The translations under genes and the position numbers were made by a program. This document shows positions 46,035-55,544 of a DNA stretch of 64,000 bases, in pieces (the stretch's first letter is position 1; every line of letters starts with the position of its first letter). The DNA is from Pseudopithomyces maydicus (taxonomy: Eukaryota; Ascomycota; Dothideomycetes; Pleosporales; Didymosphaeriaceae). Under the pieces are notes generated by a model. It did no database searches. It saw only the letters and a program-made list of their open reading frames with translations, and was not told the origin of the DNA. The stretch lies in contig JANTUC010000010.1 in the NCBI GenBank assembly GCA_026873275.1, positions 992,001 to 1,056,000 of the forward strand, read 5' to 3'.

Positions 46035-47586
46035 TCAATAGTCATCGCCACGGGAGACGATTTCCTTGCAACCGGGACGCAATAGAATAGTCTGGCAATC
46101 GAATCAGTATACGTGAAGATTTCAGGATTGCTGGTGGACCTACATGCTCAAACTGTGCAACGTACGAGCCTGGGACATCAACTAGTGGCGCATAAGATTC
46201 GACCACGCCATGCTGAACAAGCGATCTCATGCCAAGATGGTAGTTTTTAGCGCCGACGCGCTCCAGATAGCGCTTCGCGAAGACGATCGAACCAAAATTG
46301 GTATCGATAGTCTTCAACAGTGCTTTGGCAGATGTATGATAAAGGCCACTGGTAGTAGCATTTTGGTTACGTCCATAGCCGTAGATACCAACGTCATCCA
46401 TCATTCGCGCCTTACCCGTCGTTCCAAACGTCTCAATGGCAAATATGTCGCCCTCCTCCATACGCTGATTGGTTTTGGTCTTATAAAAAGGGACCTGTTT
46501 ATCACCATGAATTTTGTACCGTAGTATGTTATGACCGCTGATGTTCCGGACAGCTTTGACTGGGATGGTCTTGCCATTCAATTCGACCTCATAGCTCTCC
46601 ATTACTTCTTGCATGATCTCGCTGAGATGATCCATCCGAGCATCCACGCCAGCCTCTTTCAGTCCAGCATTGGTAGTTGCTTTCACCGCCGCAAGTAGTG
46701 GATCGTACACTGGATTAAACGCAATAGTGAAAGCGCTATCCACAATTCTTCCGCTCACGTGAACGCCAAAGTCTACTTTGAGGACATCGTCGTATTGGAG
46801 AACAACTTCTCTGTTTCCCGAATTGGGTGTCCAGTGTGCGGCGATATGGTTTACACAAAGGCCCGTTGGGAAGCCCATGCCGGCCTTGTAAGCATCACCA
46901 GGCTCGATGCCCTGGTGTCCGACCAGAGCTCTCACACCATTTTCGATTTCTTCTGCAAGCTCGTTCATGGTTATACCTGGCTTCGCAATAGTCTGCACGT
47001 GCTTGCGGACCTGACGATGGACCTCGGCAGCCTTGCGATAGTCACTCAAAAACTCGTCGTCCATATCATCTAGAACGGACAGGTAACGGAATTCTTCGGC
47101 GGTAGTACGCTTCAAGTTACTGCCAACAATCTGCTCTGTGCATTCGCCGGTGGGATACTGATTGCTGGAAAAGAGATTGGCAAGTGGCACTCTTGGAGGA
47201 GTTGTTTGATGTCCAGGTATTTTCTTCTTCCTCTTGCTTCGTTTCTTCTTTTTCTTTTGCTCATCTATAACTTGTTTCACTTTTCCTTCCATTGGATACT
47301 CAATGCCATCTTCGTCGCCATCTTGAAAAAAGATTTTCTGTCAGCACAGCAGGCAAAGGACCTCAGAAGATTTACCTTCAGCTTCGCCTTCACCTTCAAG
47401 TGTAACTTGGAGAAGACCACTTGCTGCAGCTGGCTTGGCAGGGTTGATGGAATCAATTGGAGCATTGGTAGAGTGGCCTATTCAAGCGTTATCGCAACCC
47501 TTGGAATCTCGGGTTTGGAATCTAGGCGACGCTGCCGTACCATTATTTGGCCCTTGGTGATGACCATCAGGTGTCTTAGATCCCAT
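46035..47586 (-). CDS. MAP2: Methionine aminopeptidase 2
   Basis: complement(join(46035..46091, 46144..47321, 47376..47477, 47541..47586)), 460 residues. The N-terminus MGSKTPDGHHQGPNN, an acidic stretch (EGEGEAEDGDEDG) and the poly-lysine block KKKKKRSKRKKKIPG are typical of fungal MetAP2 and serve ribosome association. The pita-bread catalytic domain keeps all five metal ligands: Asp in VLKVDFGVHVSG, Asp in GRIVDSAFTI, His in ISGHNI, Glu in FAIETFGTTG and the last Glu in AQFEH, which sits at the final splice. It removes initiator Met from new proteins. The first intron (63 nt) is a multiple of three but holds an in-frame TGA, so retention would truncate the protein. The last exon encodes only 18 residues (TILLRPGCKEIVSRGDDY). 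Confidence 0.94.
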
Positions 47587-48170
47587 GTTCGCATCCGTAT
47601 AGCAGTCACGTAAGACTGAGTCACAATCAAGGAGGAACGTTGATGCACGACTAGTGAAGACATCTTCTGGAATCATTCCGAGAGCCGGTCTTGGCGTGCG
47701 GAGCTCGGGCTGACGGTATACTAGACTAACTTAAGTTAGTGTATACTTATGTCCAGAGTGCAGTGTGTGATACAACAATTAATTTAAATTCGTATACGCG
47801 CCAGCACTCATAACTCTTATCGCGTTGTGCTTTGTTTAATGGGAAAGCTTAAAAGTTGCACGCTAGGTCTATCTTATTATTCATCTTCCATCTTCGTGTC
47901 ACTGCTACACCAATTCATCTACGCACCTGAAATCTCAGACAGCTATAGGTTTTACTGTTCCATCTGTTGCATAGCGTTTCCAGTTAGAAAAAATCTGTAG
48001 CTCTCTGCGTTGGTTATATCAAACAAACTACCATCTTATTGAAGTCACACAGTAGCATATAATGTTGAATATCATATTGCAATCTAACCCACGCCTTACC
48101 CAGTTACTAAAAAGAGTGTCCTCAAAACAATACAAGAAGACATCGCAAGACTCATATGATGAGTGGTTGA
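47587..48170. promoter_or_regulatory. Upstream region of MetAP2
   Basis: 584 bp with the MetAP2 promoter (minus strand) and the 3' flank of the dehydrogenase gene. Contains the strong palindrome listed separately; AT-rich beyond 47.75 kb. Confidence 0.5.
47716..47746. repeat. Near-perfect palindrome about 130 bp upstream of MetAP2
   Basis: Outer arms GTATAC and a perfect 16-bp core ACTAACTTAAGTTAGT; the left side carries a 3-nt insertion (TAG) between arm and core. It could be a dimeric factor site or a hairpin. Confidence 0.8.
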
Positions 48171-49173
48171 CTATTCGAAAGCCGCCAACTCCCTCTCCGT
48201 CCATTCGTAAAGTTTGTTCGCTAAAGCTGCATCCCTGCCGTGGGTTGTAGCTGGCACTACCAGTTTCCCCAAAGGCTCATAATACGCTCCGCTCTTTAGA
48301 TTGATCTTCGGCGTAGTTGCGGCCCAGGTTTGGTTGTATGGACCCTCCTCGAATGAGACATTCCTTCCACCAGAGATTTGATTCACCAACTTTGCTGCGG
48401 TAAATATCTGGCGATTAAAGAAACCCCCACCCATTGTCAGATTTGTCTTAATGAACCCGGGATGAATAGCGACAGATGTTATTGTTGGATATCTCTTGGC
48501 CAACTCCACGGGGTACAGCAAATTGGCTAGTTTGCTCTGCCCGTAGCGTGTGAACGATCTGGGCTGGTACATGGGACCGAGGCTTGCTTGGGAAGTCTTT
48601 AGAGTATCAAAACTGATGCCATTCCCTGGTGTTGTTGTATATCCGGTCGATGATAGATTGACTATACGTACGTCTGAGCCGGGCTGCTCGGCGGTCTGGA
48701 GCAAAGCTGGTAGAAGAAGCTTGATCAACAGTGCATGTCCCAGATGGTTTGTTGCAAATTGTATCTCATAGCCGTCCTTGCTAAGACTGGGTGGTACAGC
48801 CATGATCCCAGCATTACACATCAGAACATCGAGACGGTTTGATTGTGCAAGGAATTGTTTAGCGGCCTGTTGGACTGAAGTGAGATTCGAGAGATCGCAT
48901 TCCAGGAAGATGATCTCTGTGGAAGTGTATGATTGCTTAAGTTTGGTCATCAGGTCTTCGGCTTTGGATCTGTTCCGACCACTGAAGTAGATCTTCGCTG
49001 GGTTTTTTGCTGCAATTAATGAGATAGCGCCTGCTCCCAGACCAGTCGTTCCTGATAACAGAGTCAGTGGAATTATACAGAGGAGAATAGCTGTGCAAAC
49101 CTCCAGTGATTAAATAAACACGTCCGGAGAGGTCAGGGATGGACGTTTCCGGATGGAAGGAGGCTTGCGACAT
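48171..49173 (-). CDS. Short-chain dehydrogenase/reductase (retinol-dehydrogenase-like)
   Basis: complement(join(48171..49051, 49101..49173)), 317 residues with one 49-nt intron placed inside the nucleotide-binding loop. Splicing creates VYLITGGTTGLGAGAISLIA, the TGxxxGxG motif; further marks are the acidic residue after beta-strand 2-3 (FLECDLSN), NAG (LMCNAGIMAVP), the catalytic Ser region (IVNLSSTGY) and YxxxK (YGQSKLANLL). It reduces or oxidises an alcohol/carbonyl with NAD(P); Arg in FSGRNRSKA suggests NADP. The substrate is unknown: relatives annotated as retinol dehydrogenases in fungi act on diverse lipids and metabolites. No partner genes adjoin it. Confidence 0.9.
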
Positions 49174-50318
49174 GTCAATCTAGTGCGGAAGACAGACAAG
49201 GATACTGTTGTGCAGATGGAAGAACTACCAAGTAGGGTGAAGGCCTGTCCATAAATTCGAAGGTATGTTGAATATATATCATATAAATTTGATATGACGT
49301 CTAGGCGAAGATGAGTTTTGAATTGCACCGGTGTACGGACGTACGATGAGGCTGGCTCCATTGGCACCCGTCGGGGCAAGTTCACGCCGTCCCTCGGCTG
49401 CGCGCTGCACCACTATTGGCTCCTAATACCTTACCGGGGAATTCTGTATGCATTCTACTTGCGCGAAAGACGGCAACGGACAATACGGAATGTTTCATAT
49501 GCATGCGACGGATGTGATTAGTTTGCACATATGCGATCAGACATTGCATCCTCAACTACCTTGGTCGCTTCGGTTACACATGTAGGTATAGTCATGTACG
49601 TAGGTGGATTATGCAAACGCGGTGTTAAAAAGTGCGCCCAGAAGTCGTAACGAGCGCAATTACTTGGACATCTACCGTGTTTGCTTTGGGTAGGGTACCC
49701 CATTGCCTCCGGTATCCAAATACATTACAGTGAAACGAGACATGTTGTAGTTATTTAATCCTTCTGTCTTGTTCAGAATTCTGTCAGAGCATGGAGTACA
49801 AAGGCACGTATGTACTCCTCCTCCTACTAGCATCCTGTCCAACTCACTCCTGGGCTCGACTTGAGCCATTCAGATGTATATCATAAAGGGATGTATGTGT
49901 GTCGACTGGTTACACATACAGAAGCTCTAATATTCCTATACTTTAGTCTAGCCCACCATTGCACGCCCTTTATAAATCCAACTGCCCACTCACTATGGCT
50001 TTTGCTTGACCTATGAACTTTCACAAAAATAGTGCATTAAAACTTATAAGAAGAATTGATAAAATCTGTGCTTCGCAGAGTGACCCGGAAATACGCCTCT
50101 TCAATAGTATACGGCTGATGGTTCTCAATGAACAGGGATAAGACTAGTCTGTGCAGCCAAGGACCATGAACATGCCGCTTACTCATATGGCTAGTGACAG
50201 GAGTTTCTGCCCCACTACTGCCAGGACTCACGAATACGATCTTTCTTCTGCACTGGATCTCAAATCAAAAAAGTATATATATTAATATAAACGTGTATTT
50301 GTCATCAAAACATGAATC
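49174..50318. other. Intergenic region
   Basis: 1.15 kb upstream of the dehydrogenase gene and of the tRNA. AT-rich in parts; no gene recognised. Confidence 0.5.
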
Positions 50319-50421
50319 GGCGAGATGGCCGAGTGGTCTAAGGCGCTGTGTTTAGGCAGGCTCTTCGGAGCAGCTAGAACCGCAGTCATTCGTGGCGTGG
50401 GTTCGAATCCCACTCTCGTCA
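50319..50421 (+). tRNA. tRNA-Leu(UAG) with 23-nt intron
   Basis: Acceptor GGCGAGA pairs with TCTCGTC, discriminator A at 50421. The D arm holds GGCCGAGTGGTCTAAGGC. Anticodon stem CTGTG (50346-50350) pairs with CGCAG (50381-50385); loop TTTAGG gives anticodon UAG (50353-50355), with the intron read as 50357-50379, one base 3' of the anticodon as is usual. A long class II variable arm and T arm GTGGG-TTCGAAT-CCCAC complete it. The first T run downstream is TTTTT at 50467. Confidence 0.93.
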
Positions 50422-50752
50422 AAACTATTGTTGCAGCAGTTGCAATTACGAAGCGCAATCTCGATCTTTTTGTTAATTTTTTTGGTCGGTGGCGGGGGAG
50501 GGGGTTTGGCGTCGGAGCTGCGTATCACCACCCCACTCCCGCAAGGATCTCTTAGAGTCAGGCCTTCTGACTGGATACATATACAGCCCAAACTAGTTTC
50601 CACTTTGCTGTACACCGGAAGCAATTTTTGTTCTCGGGGTGTTACCAATCCAACCAGCCTACTGACACCGCCCTATACCTACTACCCACCGCACAACGCC
50701 CTTGCAACATTTTAGAACGCATTCTGTAACGTGCCACCGCGACCATTTCAAA
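50422..50752. other. Spacer tRNA - small gene
   Basis: 331 bp with the tRNA terminator T runs (50467, 50477) and the promoter of the small gene. Confidence 0.5.
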
Positions 50753-51085
50753 ATGTCTACCATGTCGTCACAACAAGAGGAAGATCTTATTGCTTCTGTG
50801 AGTTTGTTTACGCACCTCGATCCCCCAAACGTACCCTGCCTTTTTTTTTTTTTTTTTTGCCTTCTTTTTTACACTCTTCGCCATCCATTGCTTTTCGGGA
50901 CAGAAGATGAATAACGCGTTTCACAGCTTCAGTCATCCATGCGCAATGCGCTCGCAACCTTTGGACCTGCAAGTCCACAGTATATCGGCATCAAATATCT
51001 AGTCGACGAGTACATGGCCAAAATCGCACTGCAAAATCTTAGCTTAGGTCCGCGGACAGGGGAGAGCACGCAGAGTCTGGCGTGA
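50753..51085 (+). CDS. Predicted 67-residue protein of unknown function
   Basis: join(50753..50797, 50927..51085). Exon 1 encodes MSTMSSQQEEDLIAS; a 129-nt intron with GTGAGT donor, an 18-T run and a TTTCACAG acceptor leads to LQSSMRNALATFGPASPQYI and GIKYLVDEYMAKIALQNLSL, ending GPRTGESTQSLA. The joined protein is hydrophilic and helical, with no signal peptide or motif I recognise; it looks like a small subunit or adaptor rather than an enzyme. The call rests on clean splice signals, a consistent phase and sensible amino-acid composition. A chance ORF pair remains possible. Confidence 0.55.
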
Positions 51086-51654
51086 GCGTGAATTTGGCTT
51101 GTAGACCAAAGGACACATGAGGAAAGATAGGACGTGAAGCTGAATAGAAGTTGTGGACGTACTAGCTGATGTTACGCTGATATGTTCCATGCCACGATGG
51201 TTGGTTTCAGTACATAGTTCCGATAGGCAACAACGTCAGCAACAAGAGAGAATCCTGATAGACTCTGGGAGCTAAGCTTTCATAATTTGAGCTTTCAAGC
51301 AAAAGATACCCTTACTGTTTAGAGCGATCCATGTTGAATCCTTTCAAAAGAGGTAATCTGCCCAGGTGGTTGAGGTTTATTCGGGCAGTTACTCTTGGTC
51401 AAGCCCAGCTGAGCCAAATCAAGAACCAGTAGATCATTCTAGGACAACTAAGCCCTTTGATACGAGGATTTGCATGGTACAGTCTACCAGAATACCCGCT
51501 CAGCTGGGCGAACCTGCAGTAGAAGACTGACTGGTAGGAATTTCAGTTTATAAGCAAACGGATTTAGCAAATTGTGTAATCCTAGCCGATATCACACACT
51601 CATAGGACAATTCAATGAGCCTCCGCTTTCATACAAAAATCTCTGTCGAGTTTC
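51086..51654. other. Intergenic region before the HET relic
   Basis: 569 bp, no intact gene. The last ~80 bp may include decayed upstream codons of the HET relic. Confidence 0.45.
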
Positions 51655-52877
51655 ATGTCTTTATCTGGTAGATCCTACTGCAAAACACCCAATTTCACAC
51701 TGGAAGAGACGGGCTACGAACAGCCACCGTCATACGACGACCTATCGTATACATGGAACGATCAGAGTTTCGATACAGCTGCTCATGGCAATGGAGCGCT
51801 CTTCAAAGTGACTGAAAATTGGAGTGACATTCTGCGGTGCCTCCGCCCTCTGTTTCTACCCTTGGTTATAATGAATGTGGAGGTAACAGATGCAGTTATT
51901 ACTCACTTGCTTTGATAGAACTTATCGACTTATGAAAGAAGCATTGGTGCCTTCCCATGATGACATCCTTCTCCTTATACTCTCTGGAAGTCTTCCCCAT
52001 CGCGACCTTACAAAGATTGGTGTCTCATACGATCTCTCTCGCACGCCTCCAATTGACCCGATTATCCATGAGAAAGGGGCCATACATGGAATATTGGAAG
52101 CTTTCAAGTCTTCTAAGTGGGGAATTCCAGTCGACGTTCCACCATGGGTTCCACATTTTGCGTGTATCTCGAAACTCAATTGTTCATCCTTGCCAGATTG
52201 GTCCGAATAAATGCAATTGAATGAATGAAGAACGACCGAGTATCCTAAAGACGATGTCGTGCAACAAACGCTCAAAATTCCAGACCACATAGTAGATATC
52301 GTTGTCCTGAACAACAACTCAGGGCTGATCCAGATTTAAAGAGCTCCAACCATTCTGGATTCTTCATCGTGATTAACGCACCAAAGATGAAAAGTCCTTC
52401 ATGCATTGGCTCTTCCCATCCAACTACGCGGCCCAACAACAGCTTGGCACGGCTGTTCAACCATAGCAACTTGCATATCTCCTAGGCGGCACAACAAAGA
52501 ACTCCACAATGGAAGTTCTTATAATGTTTGATCAAATTTCTCGAGAAAATTGCAGTGGGTGAAACAATTTCACTGCAACAGAACTGTTGCACTGCCTCAA
52601 CTCTGGATGTATCTCTGTTGACAACAAACCCTCTGGAATCTCAGCTCATGGATCTGCAGCTGATGGAGTGGTTAGTCTTTTCAGTTGTTTTATTTCAACG
52701 CTCATCTTCCAAAGCCGCTACACACTTTTTTCAACAACAAAAGCAGGTCGCTTCGGCATATCTCCAGGCGCCACAATTGTAAAGGATGCGATTGTTATCG
52801 CTGATATCTTGGATCAGCCTTTGATATTTAGGTCCGATAAAAAGAGCGGTGAAGACCCGGAGATGGGAAACTGGTGA
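51655..52877 (+). pseudogene. Decayed HET (heterokaryon incompatibility) domain gene
   Basis: Pieces of a HET protein appear in order but in three different frames. First YEQPPSYDDLSYTWNDQSFD and VTENWSDILRCLRP (51716-51850), matching the HET YEALSYTWG and VTxNLxxALRxLR motifs; then GIPVDVPPWVPHF (about 52120-52160), like the LPSWVPDW motif; then TTKAGRFGISPGATIVKDAI followed by ILDQPLIFR (about 52735-52830), like the usual C-terminal RRFFxTxxGxxGxGP..GD..PxxLR. Multiple stops and frame changes separate them and no introns explain the gaps. HET proteins trigger cell death on non-self fusion. I read this as a dead copy. Confidence 0.75.
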
Positions 52878-53442
52878 GCGATGCGAACGTTCTTGGAAAT
52901 ATGTCTCAATTTGGCAATCTGCATATGGCCCCGATTGCTTCTACAATTTTACAATTTATAGCTCGTTAGAAGCCCTCTGTTCTGGTAGATTCTCTTCGCG
53001 AGTTTGCTGCGCTTTACACCTTGATCGCAGTGTATAGACCTATCAGGCTCATTATAGTTGATTGTGTGAATTCATACGCGTCTGACGTTTAAGATATCGT
53101 TGTTCAAGTATCATGTTTATGAGGCTAAAAAGCCTTCAAAACTCAATGGATAGATTATCGAATAAGATAAATGGCACAATCTTGGCGAATCACCATATTC
53201 CATTCTGTTATGAGACAGCTGCCGTTTATGAGCGCATCTGTGGTGCGGCCAATTGCGCAATGACACGGTAACGACAGAGGGTTAAATATAATACTAAAGC
53301 ACAACAAGCCATCTACAAACAAGCAGAACGATCGGTTCAGAAAAAAAACCTCAAGGGCATAGCACAATCGCAGAAAGGAAATGTAAGACTAAAACACCGA
53401 GAATATTGTACTCGGCGACGAAACTTGCGTCAAACCGCGCTT
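52878..53442. other. Intergenic region after the HET relic
   Basis: 565 bp, 3' flanks of the HET relic and of the proline-rich gene. No gene seen. Confidence 0.5.
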
Positions 53443-54166
53443 TCAAACCAAGTCCTCGTCCTCTTCATCATCATCATCATCATCATCGCTCTCATCCTCA
53501 GTCTCAGTCGGCTTGGGCGGCTTAGGTCCGGTGGGAGAAGGCTTGATTGTCTTTGTCGGGGCTGGGATCGTCGGCCTACTAATGTTAGAAATGGCTTACT
53601 TGGCCGTTCTGTATGCTCTAGTGTGTTTATCGTCCTTTAGTCTTGGAAGATAGCCATAAAATAGACTTACTTCACTGAGCTGATGAAAGTGGTAGGTACC
53701 GGTGGAAGAGCAGGCTTAGAAGTAGGCGGTGCTGGTGGCCCAGAAGGCTTCGAAGTGGGCGGTACTGGTGGTCTGGAAGGCTTTGAGCTAGGAGGAACTG
53801 GCGGCCCAGAAGGCTTGGAAGTAGGAGGTGCTGACGGCCCGGAAGGTTTAGAAGTAGGAGGTGCTGGTGGTCCGGAATGTTTGGAAGTAGGAGGCGTTGG
53901 TAAGCTGGAAGGTTTGGAGACCGTCGGTGCCGGTGGGAGAGACGGTTTGGAAACAGTTGGAACCGGCGGAAGCGAAGGCTTCGAAATGGTCGGGGCTGGA
54001 GGAGCAGAGAAGCTCACGGTAGGCTTGGGTTTCCCCTCGCCTTGGGACAATGGGGTACCAGCAACAGCGCTTTCAGTAAACGTTATTCAATGTATAAAAT
54101 CTGGAAATCAGGGGTGGTGAATCACCTGGTGAGACCCAACAGGTAGAGAGCGGTGCTGAGCTTCAT
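53443..54166 (-). CDS. Secreted proline-rich repeat protein
   Basis: complement(join(53443..53575, 53671..54069, 54126..54166)), 190 residues. The first exon supplies a signal peptide (MKLSTALYLLGLTSAVAG, completed across the 56-nt intron). The middle exon holds about ten tandem units of roughly 11 residues of the type PPAPPTSKPSG, starting with PPAPTISKPSLPPVPTVSKP. The last exon carries PTIPAPTKTIKPSPTGPKPP and an acidic end with seven Asp then EEDEDLV. Two acceptors three bases apart (exon from 53575 or 53578) change only one residue; I prefer 53575. Such repeats suggest a wall, glue or surface protein with an extended polyproline structure. No homologue with known function comes to mind. 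Underlying DNA is a 30-33-bp minisatellite. Confidence 0.8.
53690..54005. repeat. Coding minisatellite, ~33-bp unit
   Basis: About ten degenerate copies of a 30-33-bp unit (plus strand GGAGGTGCTGGTGGCCCAGA-like) encode the PPxPPTSKPSG repeats. Prone to copy-number change. Confidence 0.8.
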
Positions 54167-55544
54167 CGTAAGTATCTTCAACGCTCAAGATGGTTTTGGG
54201 ACTGATGCGAACAGACGTTCATGACGTCCTTATATCCTCTTCTTCGATCTTGCATGCCGAAAATCTCGAGACCGGTAGTCAAGACAATCTATTAAAGACG
54301 GCTTAAATGGACCGGTTGTCCACAGTATATTCCGTCGCCTTCGGGTGACGAGAAATCTAATAACCTTGACGTTCACACCAACTTTATTCGCGCGATCAGG
54401 GCTGGAAGGTATACATTGGGTATCAGAGATATTTCAGAAGGCAGCTAGTGCACGATAATATGGTGGAATTATGTGACCCCAAAAGCCTGCATGCAGAAAT
54501 GCATGCCAATAAAAGAAAACCGAGCGTGATCGGATACGGTGTTTGGATATCAGACAGTTGACAGCATGTGGCACCATACTGGTACCGAGTGATTCAATCA
54601 CACTTTGACAAGTCGACCCTATAGCATTCGAACAGCTACCCAGGGGTCAAATGCCCAGACCATGCTACTTTAATAATGTTTGAGGAGCATCTCTTGGCCC
54701 AGGTCATCTCCGACGTCCGGTATAAAGACCATTCCCTGATTCGAATCGGCCCATGTGGCGTGAAAGCATGGTGGCATTATAAAATCTCATGGACGAGTGC
54801 CATTGCACTCTCAAGTACGTTATATAGTAGGTAGTAGCTTGGGAGTACTTCACGCTTCTCAACGGGGAGCCGGACCGAATCGTGATCAGTCCGAGGATGA
54901 TGCCATTCATGGTGGGTGCATTCGTAGAATTAAACACGCATTTAAGCTATTAGCCGATCGACTGGGAGACCAAGAATGCAGTGTTGCACGGCTATACTGG
55001 TAATATACAGGCGGTGGGGGCAAGCTTGTTTCTGGGGAAAGCTGGGGAGCATCTGTAATAAGTCACCGATATTAAGGCACGGCGAGCGTGCATCTTGCAA
55101 GGTTCTCGAGCGACATGGCGCCTTGAACCATGACACCGGGAGACGTCGTCGATGACGATGCCATCACAGCCAGGACATGGTTGTCGTGTCGGTTATATAC
55201 GGGCCAATGGAGCCTGTGGTGGCTACTCGAGGATTGATTGTGCCGGAAAGGAGGTTCCAAGCCAAGAGGTGGTTGGTAGCTGAGGCGAGAACAGAAAGGC
55301 GGTGACGGAGTTGTGGCCGAGTGCATAGATGGTAGACTACTTGGTGTGTATCTAGCTTTTGTGTATGCATGCGCCCCGCTTCACAAGTGTTCGGTGCGGT
55401 ACACACTTAGGTGGGTGCTCACACGGTGCTCCACTACCGCGCTAGTGCCGATAAAGTAAGCGCTGCCCTGGCGGCGATAAACGGGGCCGAAAAAAGTTCG
55501 AGTTCAGAATTCAGCACGGCCAGAGCAAGAACACCACAAGCACA
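54167..55544. promoter_or_regulatory. Divergent intergenic region, proline-rich gene / PUF6
   Basis: 1.38 kb between divergent starts. Minus-strand frames of 64-84 codons (54704-55406) show no domain. No gene called. Confidence 0.45.

Noticed and set aside
53683..54120. Gly-rich plus-strand frame (GGTGGPEGFEVGG repeats)
   Set aside because: Mirror of the proline-rich repeat exon; the minus strand has signal peptide and splice sites, this strand has neither.
54730..54760. T-arm-like word GATTCGAATC suggesting a tRNA
   Set aside because: Flanking bases do not form a T stem, and no acceptor or anticodon arm can be placed.
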